From Streptomyces sp. NBC_01241 (GTDB lineage Bacteria > Actinomycetota > Actinomycetes > Streptomycetales > Streptomycetaceae), in contig NZ_CP108494.1 in NCBI RefSeq assembly GCF_041435435.1, positions 8,652,501-8,716,500 of the forward strand: DNA of 64,000 nucleotides, read 5' to 3'. The translations under genes and the position numbers were made by a program. The notes under the pieces are model-generated. The model did not search any database and had not been told where the DNA came from. It saw only the letters and a list, made by a program, of their open reading frames with translations. Shown piece after piece: positions 17,601-26,502 of this stretch; positions within the stretch are counted from its first letter, which is position 1, and each line of letters opens with the position of its first letter.

Positions 17601-20600
17601 AGGACGAACTCCGGGCCGCCCGCCTCCCGGCGCGGAGTCCGGGCCGCTTCGGGCAGTGCGACGTCCGCGTACAACTCCTTCCCATGCCGCCAAACGGCGC
17701 GCATCCCCCGGAAAGCGGGGCCGTAACACAGCCCGTCGGCGGCCAGTTGCTCATACGGTCCGGTCCCCGGACCGTCGACATGCAGTGGCATCGCCGCCTC
17801 CGGCGGCCAGGACGCGTCCGGCCGGGGCACGCCGCCGGCCTCGCCTGCGGCCGCTCCCCGGTCCGCAGGCGGCTGCGCCGGCGAAAGAGTGCCGACGGCA
17901 TTCCGGAGCCAGGGCTCATCACCCGCCGGAGTATGCGGCCGGGAGTGGAAGAGCACAGCCCGCCGCCCCGCGTCGTCCGCCCCCGCCACTCTCACCTGCA
18001 AGGCGACAGCACCGCCCGAGGGCAGCGGCAGCGGCGCGGTCAGAACGAGCTCGTCCAGGACGGCCGCTCCCGCCAACTCGCCCGCATGGAGAGCCATTTC
18101 GACGAAAGCAGTCGCGGGCAGCAAGATCTTCCCAGCCACCACGTGGTCGGCAAGCCACGGCTGGTCCTGCACCGACAGCGACCCGCTCAGCAGCAGCCCG
18201 TCGTCGTCGGCCGTGCGGGTGCCCGACCGCAGGAACGGATGGGCGGGCCCGGCCGTCGGGGACACGGGCGGATGCTCCGGGACGGTCTCCAGCCAGTACC
18301 GGCGGCGCTGGAAGGCGTACGTGGGCAGTGCGACGCGCCGCCCGCCCCACCTGGCGAAGACAGCCCGCCAGTCGACGGGAACGCCATGGGCATGCAGCGC
18401 GGCCAGCGTGTCGAGCAAAGCATCCGCCTCCGGCCGGGACCCGCGCAGAGTCGGCAGAACCATCGGTACCGGTCCCCGCTCGCCGCCGCCCGCTTCGCCC
18501 GTGTCCGAGCCGGCCGGGACCGGCCCGGACACGGCAAGGCAATCACGTACCAGGCCAGTGAGCACCCCGTCCGGCCCCAGTTCGACGTAGTGCGCCGCGC
18601 CTTGCTCGCCCAGGTACGCCACCGAATCGGCGAAGCGGACCGGACGGCGGACATGGTCCACCCAGAACTCCGGCGTGCACACCTCCTCGGCGGTGGCCGC
18701 CCGGCCCGGCACAGCGGTGATCAGAGGCAGCCGCGGCGCGGTGAAGGACAGACTCCGGACCACGTCCGCGAACTCGGCCAGCACGGGCTCCATCCGAGCG
18801 GAATGGAAGGCATGACCGACCCGCAGCGGAGTCACCGAACGGCCCCGCTCCCGGAAGTACGCGGCCACCTCCCGCACCGCCGGCTCGTCGCCGGAGACAA
18901 CCACCGAGGCAGGCCCGTTGACCGCGGCGATCTCCACCGCAGCCCCGGTCCCGGAGAGGTGGGCAGCCACGTCGTCCGCGCCGGCGGACACGGCCGCCAT
19001 CGCGCCGCCCGGAGGCAGCGCGTCCATCAGCCGGCCCCGGGCCGCGACCAACCGGCACGCGTCCGCGAGGGACAACACCCCGGCGACATGCGCCGCCGCC
19101 ACCTCGCCGACCGAGTGCCCGGCCACCAGGGCGGGGCGTACCCCCCACGCCTCGAACTGCCGGAACAACGCCGTTTCCAGAGCGAAGAGCGCCGGCTGCG
19201 CGAACCGGGTCGTATCCAGCAAAGCGCCCGTCTCCGTACCGGGCCCGGCGAACATGACGTCCCGCAGCGGCACCGGCAGCAGGGGGTCGAGCAGGGCACA
19301 GCATTCGTCCAGCGCACCGGCGAAGGCCGGATGCAGATCCCGCGACTCGTACAGTTCGCGGCCCATGCCGACACGTTGACTGCCCTGACCGGTGAAGAGA
19401 AAGGCCGACGAGCCGTGATGACGGGACGTGCCCGTGTGCACTCCGGACCGGCCGCCGCCCTCCGCCACAGCCCGCAGGGAGCCGAGCAGCTCGGCACGGT
19501 CCCGGGTCACCACCACGGCCCGGTGCTCCAGGGCCGCACGCGTGGTGGCGAGCGAGTACCCGATGTCCACCAGGGAGGTGTCAGGAGCGGCGGCCACATG
19601 GTCGTACAGCCGTCGCGCCTGGGCCCGCAGCCCCGGCACGCTCCTCGCCGACACGGGAAAGGCCACCGCGGTCCGCCCAGGACGCGTCGCACACTCCGGC
19701 TCCACCCCGGGCCCGACAGGGCCCTCCGCCGCCCCGCCGTCCGCCGGGGCGCCCAGCGATGCGGCCTCCCCGCCACCCGGAGCCTCTTCGAGCACCACAT
19801 GTGCGTTGGTGCCACTGATCCCGAACGACGACACCCCCGCCCGGCGCGGACGATCCGTCACGGGCCACCCCACCGCCCGGGTCAGCAGCGCGATTCGCCC
19901 CGACGACCAGTCGACCCGGGGCGTCGGCTCGTCGGCGTGCAACGTACGCGGCAGCACACCATGCCGCATCGCCTGCACCATTTTGATCACACCGGCCACT
20001 CCGGCAGCGGCCTGGGTATGACCGATGTTCGACTTCACCGAGCCCAACCGGAGGGGACGCTGCCGCTCCTGCCGCCCGTACGTCGCGAAGAAGGCCTCCG
20101 CCTCGATGACGTCGCCCAGCCGGGTGCCGGTGCCGTGTGCCTCCACGGCGTCGATGTCCCCGGGAGTCAGCTCCGCGTCCGTGAGCGCCTGCCGGATCAC
20201 CCGCTGCTGCGCCGGTCCGTGCGGTGCGGTCAGCCCGTTGCTCGCCCCGTCCTGGTTCACCGCCGAGCCGCGCACCACGGCCAGTACCGGAAGCCCGGCG
20301 CGGCGCGCTTCCGACAACCGGCTCAGCAGCAGCATGCCGGCACCCTCGGCCCACCCCGTGCCGTCGGCGGACGCACCGAACGCCTTGCAGCGGCCGTCCG
20401 GCGCCAGCGCCCGCTGACGACTGAACTCCACGAACGACGTGGGCCCCGACATCACCGTGGCGCCGCCGGCCAACGCGAAAGCACACTCGCCCCGGCGCAG
20501 CGCCTGGGCAGCCAGGTGCAGGGCCACCAGGGACGAGGAACACGCCGTGTCCACGGTGAGGGCCGGGCCTTCGAGGCCGAAGGCGTACGCGATACGGCCC

Positions 20601-23014
20601 GAGGCGACGCTTCCGGCGTTGCCGAGGCCGAGGTACCCCTCGACATGCTCGGGCGTCCTTGCCAGGCCGCGCGCGTAGTCGCTGTACATCAGCCCGACGT
20701 ACACCCCGGTCGCCGAGCCGCGCAGAGTGCCGGGGACGAGACCGGCGTACTCGAAGGCCTCCCACGCCACTTCGAGCAGCAGCCGGTGCTGCGGGTCCAT
20801 GGCCAACGCCTCGCGGGGCGAGATCCCGAAGAAGGCGGGGTCGAAGCGGTCCGCACCGGAGAGGAAACCCCCCTCGCGCACATACGTCCGTCCGGACCGC
20901 CCGGGGTCCGGGTCGTACAGCGCCTGGACGTCCCAGCCCCGGTCGGTGGGGAAGGGGCCGATGGCATCCTTCCCGTCGGCCACCAGCCGCCACAGCTCCT
21001 CGGGAGAGGTCACCTTTCCGGGATAGCGGCAGGCCATGCCCACGATCACCACGGGATCGTCGTCATACCGGGCCGCGCTCCGGTCCACGGGCCCGGCGCC
21101 GGCCGGCGCGGCGGCGTTCCGTTCCCCGAGGTGGGCGGCGAGCGCCGCGGCCGTGGGGAAGTCGAAGGCGACGGCCTCGGAGAGCGGCAGACCGGTCACC
21201 GCCGACAAGCGCTCCCGCAGCACCGTCGCCGTCAGGGAGTCCATGCCCAGGTCCCGCAGCGCCGTGCTCGGCTCCACCGCCTCGGCCGTACAGCCGAGCA
21301 CGGCCGCCACCTCGCCCCGCACCAGGGCCAGCAGGTCCTTTGACGGCTTCCCGGCGGCCTTTGCACCCAGCGCCCGGACCGGCAGGCCGGCGAGGTCCCG
21401 CCGCAGGGTCTTCCCGGTGGCGGTACGGGGAATGCCCTCCACCTCGAACAGCTCGACGGGCACCTTGAAGCCGGACAGTTCCGCACGGCAGGCGGCGAGG
21501 ATGCGCCCCCGGTCCAGTACGCCGCCGGGCTCGGCAACCAGATAGCCGGCCGGTACCTCGCCGAAGACGGGGTGCGGACGTCCGGCCACGGCGGCGTCCG
21601 CCACCCCAGGCAACCGCCGCAGCACCGCCTCCACTTCCGAAGGATGGATGTTCACCCCGCCCCGGATGATCAGATCACTCGCCCGGCCGGTGATCGCCAG
21701 TCCACCGAAGGCATCGATCTCGGCCAGGTCACCCGTGCGGAACCAGCCGTCGCGCAGGACCGCCGCGGTGGCCTCCGGCCTGCCGTGATAACCGGCCATC
21801 ACCCCCGGTCCGCCGACCCACAGCTCGCCCTCTCCCGTGTCCCGGCCGTCGGGCCCTCCGCCGACCCGGACCCGGACGCCGGGCAGTACCCGGCCGCAAG
21901 CCCCGGACGCCGTCGCCTCGCCCGGCGCCGGCATGGTGACCGGGCCCGCCTCCGTGCTGCCGTAGTGCTCCAGATAGGGCACACCGCAGATCGCCTCGAA
22001 GGACTCGTGGAACCCGGGCCCCGCCGCCGCGCCACCACTGACACAACCCCGCAGCGCGGGGCCGCCGAGACCGCTGCAGTCCTCACCGTTCTCCTCGCCC
22101 CGGACCGCGTCGAGCAGCGCCGAATACGTGGTCGGAACCCCGCCGAGCAGGGTGAACGAGGCGTCCGCACGGCGCAGTTCGCCGAGCACCCCCGCCACCG
22201 AGAACCGGGGCAGCAGCACCGCGCTCGCCCCCACCGCGGTCACCCCGAGGAAACACACAATCTGGCTCATCGCGTGATGGAGGGGCAACGGCCACAGCAC
22301 ACGGTCCCGTTCGGACAGGCCCAGGACACCGACAAGGCCCGTCGCGACCGGCGAGAGCCGGTTGCGCTGGGTGGACAGGACGCCCTTGGGCATACCGGAG
22401 GAGCCCGAGGTGTAGAGCAGCCAGGCCACTTCGTCCAGTGCGAGATCGTCCCGGGCCGGCGTCCGCGGCTCCGTGCCCGCCAACTCCTCGAACCGCAGAA
22501 CCCCGCCCGCGACCCCGGCGGGCCGGCCCCCGGCTCCGCCGGTCCCGTCCGCCAGCTCCACGCAGTCCGCGCACGAAGGCGAGTTCCCGGCCCCGTCCTC
22601 GGCGCCGCCTTCGGCCACCACCACGGTCAACCCGGGGCGCAGCAACAGCGTTTGCCGCCGCGTCAGGCAAGCGTCGTCGGTGATGAGCAACCGTGCCCCG
22701 CTGTCGTCCAGCAGGCGGGTCAGCTCCTCCTCCGAGTTCCCGGGGTCCAGAGGCACGCCCACGCCGCTCGCCCGGGTGACGGCGAGCAGGCTCTCGACCG
22801 CCTCGACCCGGTTGCCGAGCAGTACGGCCACCCGGTCACCGCGCGCCACGCCGAGGCCGGCCAGGTGACCTGCCAGCCGTGCGGTCCTGCGTTCCAGCTC
22901 CCGGTAGGCCACACGCCTGAGCCGGTCCTCGAAGCAGATCTTGTCCCCGATGCGCCGGGCGTGGTGCCCGAGCAGTTCCGGAAGTGGTTTGACGATGTCG
23001 GCGTGCCTACCCAC
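14612..23014 (-). CDS. Single-protein type I PKS: CoA ligase-ACP-KS-AT-DH-KR-ACP-TE
   Basis: 2800 residues from GTG 23014, chosen because AAGGAGG lies 7 nt upstream; the open frame to 23125 lacks such a site. Order: acyl-AMP/CoA ligase (about 10-510; LLYTSGSSGMPKG near 200, YGSTEAG near 350); ACP1 (DLGMDSL near 590); KS (about 650-1070; TACSSS Cys near 823, EAHGTGT, VKSNIGH); AT (GHSVGE near 1296; HAFH near 1400, predicting malonyl-CoA); DH (HVVAGKILLP near 1621; HPALLDAALH); KR (TGGTGSLG near 2125; LDD near 2212, B-type; catalytic Tyr in QANYAAAN); ACP2 (LGLDSL near 2428); TE (GRSAGG near 2660, His in GDHFTM). No ER domain is present. The ligase would load a carboxylic acid, the module extend and reduce it to an enoyl product, and the TE release it. 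Iterative use is possible. No tailoring gene, PPTase or regulator adjoins it. Confidence 0.95.
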   Translation of the reverse strand: MGRHADIVKPLPELLGHHARRIGDKICFEDRLRRVAYRELERRTARLAGHLAGLGVARGDRVAVLLGNRVEAVESLLAVTRASGVGVPLDPGNSEEELTRLLDDSGARLLITDDACLTRRQTLLLRPGLTVVVAEGGAEDGAGNSPSCADCVELADGTGGAGGRPAGVAGGVLRFEELAGTEPRTPARDDLALDEVAWLLYTSGSSGMPKGVLSTQRNRLSPVATGLVGVLGLSERDRVLWPLPLHHAMSQIVCFLGVTAVGASAVLLPRFSVAGVLGELRRADASFTLLGGVPTTYSALLDAVRGEENGEDCSGLGGPALRGCVSGGAAAGPGFHESFEAICGVPYLEHYGSTEAGPVTMPAPGEATASGACGRVLPGVRVRVGGGPDGRDTGEGELWVGGPGVMAGYHGRPEATAAVLRDGWFRTGDLAEIDAFGGLAITGRASDLIIRGGVNIHPSEVEAVLRRLPGVADAAVAGRPHPVFGEVPAGYLVAEPGGVLDRGRILAACRAELSGFKVPVELFEVEGIPRTATGKTLRRDLAGLPVRALGAKAAGKPSKDLLALVRGEVAAVLGCTAEAVEPSTALRDLGMDSLTATVLRERLSAVTGLPLSEAVAFDFPTAAALAAHLGERNAAAPAGAGPVDRSAARYDDDPVVIVGMACRYPGKVTSPEELWRLVADGKDAIGPFPTDRGWDVQALYDPDPGRSGRTYVREGGFLSGADRFDPAFFGISPREALAMDPQHRLLLEVAWEAFEYAGLVPGTLRGSATGVYVGLMYSDYARGLARTPEHVEGYLGLGNAGSVASGRIAYAFGLEGPALTVDTACSSSLVALHLAAQALRRGECAFALAGGATVMSGPTSFVEFSRQRALAPDGRCKAFGASADGTGWAEGAGMLLLSRLSEARRAGLPVLAVVRGSAVNQDGASNGLTAPHGPAQQRVIRQALTDAELTPGDIDAVEAHGTGTRLGDVIEAEAFFATYGRQERQRPLRLGSVKSNIGHTQAAAGVAGVIKMVQAMRHGVLPRTLHADEPTPRVDWSSGRIALLTRAVGWPVTDRPRRAGVSSFGISGTNAHVVLEEAPGGGEAASLGAPADGGAAEGPVGPGVEPECATRPGRTAVAFPVSARSVPGLRAQARRLYDHVAAAPDTSLVDIGYSLATTRAALEHRAVVVTRDRAELLGSLRAVAEGGGRSGVHTGTSRHHGSSAFLFTGQGSQRVGMGRELYESRDLHPAFAGALDECCALLDPLLPVPLRDVMFAGPGTETGALLDTTRFAQPALFALETALFRQFEAWGVRPALVAGHSVGEVAAAHVAGVLSLADACRLVAARGRLMDALPPGGAMAAVSAGADDVAAHLSGTGAAVEIAAVNGPASVVVSGDEPAVREVAAYFRERGRSVTPLRVGHAFHSARMEPVLAEFADVVRSLSFTAPRLPLITAVPGRAATAEEVCTPEFWVDHVRRPVRFADSVAYLGEQGAAHYVELGPDGVLTGLVRDCLAVSGPVPAGSDTGEAGGGERGPVPMVLPTLRGSRPEADALLDTLAALHAHGVPVDWRAVFARWGGRRVALPTYAFQRRRYWLETVPEHPPVSPTAGPAHPFLRSGTRTADDDGLLLSGSLSVQDQPWLADHVVAGKILLPATAFVEMALHAGELAGAAVLDELVLTAPLPLPSGGAVALQVRVAGADDAGRRAVLFHSRPHTPAGDEPWLRNAVGTLSPAQPPADRGAAAGEAGGVPRPDASWPPEAAMPLHVDGPGTGPYEQLAADGLCYGPAFRGMRAVWRHGKELYADVALPEAARTPRREAGGPEFVLHPALLDAALHALALDGLAADGSEAAGPAAGGLSLPFSFSGVRVHTTGVQRLRVRVAPGPDGQAGVELADETGSPVATVRSLALRHLPRTGSTTANTVTGALHRTAWVTPAEPSAPVGMPRWGVLGAAGTRLVDALAPPGSGVPVYPGPAACDASSAVVVAPCPPPDTTGGGQEEQAAGLLRAADRALRLVQEWLAESHLSHSCLVLVTSGAVAPADDGFPADGAGRGSDGRSGGTASVPLHTPVWGLVRSALRENPGRFALIDVDEHPDSWSALPDLLAAPVPEAAVRRGTVYVPKLVPLAESAPKPQKRRTFDPEGTVLVTGGTGSLGMLMARHLVTAHGVRHLLLAGRRGPDAPGARELVAELCEAGAQVTVHACDVADRTALAALLDAVPADRPLTGVVHAAGVLDDGVVAALTTDRVRRVMRPKADAALALHELTWGHDLAVFALFSSVAGTFGSAGQANYAAANCVLDALARHRGRLGLPGTSIVWGPWQQNDGMMAHLGDADLRRMARSGFGPLGPEEGLALFDAAVAGDEPVVVAARLAPAALRGSGTVANRVRTPAADGDDAVDGGGDRLGRSPAAASPGEMGGVLLTKVRTLAARVLGHREEANEIDGDALLADLGLDSLAAVDLRNELAAWTGLALPSTLLFDFPTPRALAVELTRRYAAELPSAGTASDGRARPDAAGSPDSPDRPADDGPGSGPGADGPPDARVQVAEAPRAGESPDSLGALFRTACARGRSWDGMVLLTIAARLRPVFDRTGAPGATHEPVVLAGGGTGPRLVCLPALSALSGPQEYARLGAGLRGLRPVSAVRHPGFEPREALPATLDALVTAQASAVRAAAVEGPLVLLGRSAGGWVAHAVAERLEFEGAAPVAVVLVDTYPPVHGDQGQTLSTMTSDMLRRAAEFASASPDRLTAMAGYFELFRGWKPAQLACPTLYVRARDPLPGTDPAPDWTRPHAEVTVPGDHFTMLEEHARTTALAIHQWLGSRF

Positions 23015-23482
23015 CGCATGACCTCCTTGAGACGACCCGCCGTTGAGGACGACGGCACGGTGCACCAGGTTGCCTCCCGGCGATGGGCCGACGCCGATGG
23101 GGTACGACTCACCTTCCATTTCCATGGACGCGGAGTGCCGCTGGACCAGGTGGAGAGCGACGAGGACTTCGAACGGTTCGTGTTTCCCGTGCCGGGCGGG
23201 CAGCGGCCCGCACTTGATGAGCCAGGCCCGCCCGGCGAGCTGCGTACCACGTATACCCGCGAACAGGGCGGTCGCGTGCCGTGTTCAGCTCTGCGGGCTC
23301 AGTGCCGCCAGGGCCGGCCGGAACAGCCGGTCCGCCCGGACGGCGGGGTCCGGGGGCTCCCGACTCGCCGTACCAGACGAGGTCCGGTGGCATCCGAATG
23401 GTGCCGCGCGGGCGGGCTGGGAGACGAGGGGCCCCGGAGTGCCGAGGTGTGGACGAGCCCCCTTGCCCCCTCAAGCATCAAC
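23015..23482 (+). other. Gap upstream of the PKS; possible decayed reading frame on the plus strand
   Basis: From 23018 the plus strand reads, after the first codons, VHQVASRRWADADGVRL, TFHFHGRGVPLDQVESDEDF and ERFVFPVPGG, with coding-like codon bias, but no ribosome site (the region is the complement of the PKS RBS). It degrades into low-complexity sequence after about 23290. It may be the tail of a lost gene or chance. Nothing else is recognised up to the protease stop; PKS promoter elements must lie here. Confidence 0.3.
23022..23028 (-). promoter_or_regulatory. Ribosome binding site that fixes the PKS start
   Basis: AAGGAGG on the minus strand, 7 nt before GTG 23014. It is the only strong site near the PKS 5' end and decides the start codon. 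Confidence 0.75.
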
Positions 23483-24397
23483 TCAGCGAGCCGATACTGC
23501 TGTCGGCTTCGGAAGCGTGCAGCCCGTGGCCGACAGGTTGAGCTTGTTGCCCGTCGTGAAGCAGGCGGGGATGCCGTATGTCTCCTGGGCGTATCCGATC
23601 CCCTTGCGGACGGTGACGGTCCCCTGCTCGTTTACCTCGCAGGGATTGTCGAGGGTGCAGCTTTCACCGCTCTCGTTGATGGTGTTGTTGATCGCCGTGA
23701 CCTGCCCGGTCGTCGTGTCGATGACCGGGGAGCCCGAGGTGCCCCCGATGACCTGGCACTCCGGGGTGTAGCGGACGGCGTCCTTCCATGTCCATTGGCT
23801 CTCCTTCAGGCGGTACGCGAATCCGTCGACGGAGCAGGAGTAGACCCGCTTCCAGTAGCCGGAGACCACGTCGATCGCGTGCCCCTGCACCGGGTGGGTC
23901 GCGGAGAGCGTCAGCGGCGCGATTCCCGTGGACTGCTGTATCTGGGCGTAGGTCTTGGTCAGTTGGTAGAGCGTGACGTCCGTGTCGGTCATCGTTGCGT
24001 AGACGACTTTGTTCGCCTTGAGTGTTCCGGCGGTGCCGGCCGAGGTGTTGAGCAGCGTGAAGCTGCGGGTGGAGGACTGGTTGGTGACGACCTGACCCGC
24101 GCTCGGGAAGCCAGTTTCGAGGCAGTGGCCGTTCGTCATGACCAGCCCCGGGTCCGTCGCCTGTGAGTTCGGCATGCGGACCAGGGAGCCTGAGCAGTTG
24201 CTGAGCGCCACGGTGCCGGCGAAGGAGGCGGCTGTCACCGAGGCGGGCGTACTGTCAGGGTGCACCGCGGACGTCGCGGCAGTGGGGGTCGCCCCGCTCG
24301 CGCGGTCGGGTGCTGCGGCTGCCGTGCCCGTGGTGCCTACCAGGGCGGCGGCACCGAGGGCCACGGCGGTGAGGGTGGCGAGGAGAGGCTTGCGCAT
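23483..24397 (-). CDS. Secreted trypsin-like serine protease
   Basis: 304 residues from ATG 24397, with GAGAGGA upstream; earlier in-frame starts to 24571 add non-signal sequence. The signal peptide is MRKPLLATLTAVALGAAALVGTTGTAAAA. The triad is legible: His in MTNGHC (about residue 108), Asp in TMTDTDVTLYQ, and Ser in GGTSGSPV. Cysteines in NCSGSL/GHC, YSCSVDG/PECQV and SCTLDNPC suggest disulfides. Length and motifs fit small secreted S1-type proteases of Streptomyces. It is upstream of, and co-oriented with, the PKS, but 470 bp away and probably independent. Confidence 0.88.
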   Translation of the reverse strand: MRKPLLATLTAVALGAAALVGTTGTAAAAPDRASGATPTAATSAVHPDSTPASVTAASFAGTVALSNCSGSLVRMPNSQATDPGLVMTNGHCLETGFPSAGQVVTNQSSTRSFTLLNTSAGTAGTLKANKVVYATMTDTDVTLYQLTKTYAQIQQSTGIAPLTLSATHPVQGHAIDVVSGYWKRVYSCSVDGFAYRLKESQWTWKDAVRYTPECQVIGGTSGSPVIDTTTGQVTAINNTINESGESCTLDNPCEVNEQGTVTVRKGIGYAQETYGIPACFTTGNKLNLSATGCTLPKPTAVSAR

Positions 24398-24679
24398 AGT
24401 GATGGTCGGTCCTCTCGGTTCGGCCCGGGAGCCCGGTGGCCTCCGGGCGGCGAAGGGTGACCACATTGTCGGCGTACAGCCAAGTTCCCTGCTACCCCGC
24501 CACTCCGTCCTGGCTCTTTCCGCTCCCTTGACGGCCACCGCACCGGGACTGATTTCCTTGGCCATGGGCACACAAAGGCCGACCGTTCCGGCGCCTTGAG
24601 CTCGTCACACGGTCATGTCGAGGTGCGCTGGTGAGGTGTGACCGGTGTGACGATTCCGCCGTTTGCGGGTTGTGGAGAA

Positions 24680-24930
24680 CCGGCCATGGATCGTGGATGA
24701 CGAGTTCTGGGAGCTGATCGAGCCTCTGCTGCGGCCCTGGCCCGAGAGGCGTCCGGCCCGAAGGCTGTGCTCGATCGGCTGTGTCCGCAGGGCATCCTGT
24801 GCGTGCTCTCCACCGACATCAGCCGGCAACTGCAGCCGCTGGAGCAGGGGTTCCCCTCGGGCAGACCTGCTGGCGCGGACTGGACCGGTGGCACGAGGCC
24901 GACGTCATCGCCCACCCGCACCGCTTCCTG
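24680..24930 (+). pseudogene. IS5-family transposase N-terminal remnant
   Basis: WIVDDEFWELIEPLLRPWPERRP in one frame continues as DRLCPQGILCVLSTDISRQLQPLEQGF in the next and RPAGADWTGG or CWRGLDRWHEAD in others. This is the N-terminal DUF4096 region of IS5 transposases with at least two frameshifts. The catalytic part is absent. Confidence 0.75.
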
Positions 24931-25059
24931 CTCGCCGGGCTTCACGCGGCGTCCGCTCCGGTGCATGGATCAAGATCAGGCACGTCCGCACCGCCGACGT
25001 GATCGTCGGCGGGCGGGTGCCCGGCTCGCCGGTCTGCCCGACCCGCTCCTGGTGGGGGA

Positions 25060-25145
25060 GTGGCACGAGGCCAGTTGGCGGTGAAGGCGGTCCCGAAGCG
25101 CCACGGCCTGAAGGCCGATGGGGTCGTCGGTCCCGGGCAGTGGTG
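25060..25145 (+). pseudogene. Fragment of a peptidoglycan-binding (PGBD) domain gene
   Basis: QLAVKAVPKRHGLKADGVVG followed by PGQW matches the core of PG_binding_1 repeats (VKAFQ-RHGL-ADGVVGPxTW). No signal, catalytic domain or continuing frame adjoins it. The rest of 24931-25436 contains nothing I recognise. Confidence 0.45.
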
Positions 25146-25436
25146 TCGGTCCGGCCGACGAACATCAACGGGGCAGCGACGCCCGGGCACGCGGCTCAGT
25201 CCGGCGGACAAGCTCGTCCTGGAGGGCAGAGACATCGGGGCACCAGCCAGCCGGCTCGCACGCCGTGACGATCGCCCGTTCGGCGGCACCGCTGCCCCTC
25301 CCGGTTCTCGAAGGCGGCATTGCTGCCTACAAGGATTCTCACGTGCCGTGACGGAGCGTCATGGCAAGGTCATGCCCGAACCAGCAGCGATGCGCCGACG
25401 TGCGCCACCACACATCAGTCTCTCCCTGGTCGGCCG

Positions 25437-25997
25437 CTAACGGGGTGTGGTGGCATTGAGCCAGTCGTCGACGGTGACGACGTCCGCCCACTGCGGGAAC
25501 AGCTTCTCGGTGAGGAACCGGTGAACCTCGGCATCGGTGTCCAGGCAGGCGTCGGCGAGGACGGTGAGATCGAAGTCCAGGTCGTTGGCCTGGCACAGGG
25601 TGTGCAGCACCACGGCACTGGTGGCGATGCCGGTGAGGACGAGGCTGTCGACGCCGTGCGCCCTGAGCACCACGTCGAGGTCGCTGCCCGAGAACGCGCT
25701 CGCCCGTCTCTTGGTGACCACCACCTCGCCCGGCCGGGGCGCGACATCGGGGTGGATTTCGGTTCCGGGGTCGCCCTCGATGTGGAGCCCGGCTCGCGCG
25801 ACGGCGGTGAGTGCCCTGTTGTGCGGGCCGACTTCCGGAAAGCCCCGGCGTAGTGCGATGACCACGTAGATGACAGGAATGTCTGCCGCCCGGGCACCGT
25901 CGATCGCCCTGCGCAGGCGCGGCAGGTATCCGGAGCCGTCGTCGGCAATGTCCACGACGGCTCGCTGGACGTCCATCACGAGAAGGGCGCTGCTCAT
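25437..25997 (-). CDS. Isochorismatase-like hydrolase family protein
   Basis: 186 residues from ATG 25997. The alpha/beta/alpha hydrolase core starts SALLVMDVQ (catalytic Asp) and has VVVTKRRASAF (catalytic Lys). The third strand reads GIATSAVVLHTLCQAND, so the usual nucleophilic Cys is replaced by Ala/Val and the nearest Cys is six residues on. Isochorismatases tolerate loss of this Cys, while amidases of the family do not. A vinyl-ether hydrolase or a non-amidase role is therefore more likely. ATGA overlap with the preceding alpha/beta hydrolase remnant shows the two were translationally coupled. Confidence 0.8.
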   Translation of the reverse strand: MSSALLVMDVQRAVVDIADDGSGYLPRLRRAIDGARAADIPVIYVVIALRRGFPEVGPHNRALTAVARAGLHIEGDPGTEIHPDVAPRPGEVVVTKRRASAFSGSDLDVVLRAHGVDSLVLTGIATSAVVLHTLCQANDLDFDLTVLADACLDTDAEVHRFLTEKLFPQWADVVTVDDWLNATTPR

Positions 25998-26215
25998 ACG
26001 GTCTCCAGGAACGACGTCGGTTCGGCGATGAAGCGGGCCGGGTTCTCCATGTTCGGGTAGTGCACGGCCGCCGGCACCGTGGCAGTGTGCCCGCCGGGGA
26101 CGAGCTTCGCCAGGCGGCCTGCCACGGAGTCCTCGCAGAAATAGGCGAGGTTGGACTGCACCTGGGGATCGGGGTCGGGGGCGTGCGAGAGGCGGTCCAG
26201 GACGCTTGAGTTCCA
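25994..26215 (-). pseudogene. Alpha/beta hydrolase, C-terminal remnant
   Basis: The frame reads ...DPDPQVQSNLAYFCEDSVAG, then RLAKLVPGGHTATVPAAVHY, then PNMENPARFIAEPTSFLETV and a stop. The GxGHxPNxExP-like block with the catalytic His is that of alpha/beta hydrolases (haloperoxidase/esterase type). The N-terminal part, including the nucleophile, is gone; sequence upstream belongs to an IS30-like fragment on the other strand. It shares a 4-bp overlap with the isochorismatase-like gene. Confidence 0.65.
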
Positions 26216-26249
26216 GCGGTTGTCGCAACACCCCAGCTCAAGAGGTGTC

Positions 26250-26430
26250 ATGGAGTTCGAGATCCGTAGGGACCGAACGAAGCCGCAGGGCCGGAAGAAG
26301 CTGATCCGAGAACGGGCCGCATACTTCCAGTTCATGCAGCAGGGCTACAGCAACAAGGAAGCCTGCCGGATCGTCGGCATCGATGTGAGAACCGGCAAGA
26401 AGTGGCGCAACGGGGACCGCTCACGCGGCC
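26250..26430 (+). pseudogene. IS30-family transposase N-terminal remnant
   Basis: The frame from ATG 26250 gives RERAAYFQFMQQGYSNKEAC, then RIVGIDVRTGKKWRNG, the helix-turn-helix of IS30-type transposases. It then leaves the family within about 20 residues. The DDE domain is absent. Insertion of this element probably destroyed the alpha/beta hydrolase gene next to it. Confidence 0.65.
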
Positions 26431-26502
26431 AGGGCCGCAGACCACACGGCACTCTGAATGCCTGCGGGGCGCGCTGGCGTGTCCCTCCTGTCCGACAGCC
26501 GG

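Noticed and set aside
14612..23014. Enoyl-reductase domain in the PKS
   Set aside because: The region between DH and KR lacks the ER nucleotide-binding motif and fits the structural KR subdomain instead.
14447..24166. Very long plus-strand open frames (up to about 1290 codons) across the PKS gene
   Set aside because: They are antisense shadows caused by high GC; composition is Arg/Gly/Pro-rich, no domain is seen, and the minus frame carries every PKS motif.
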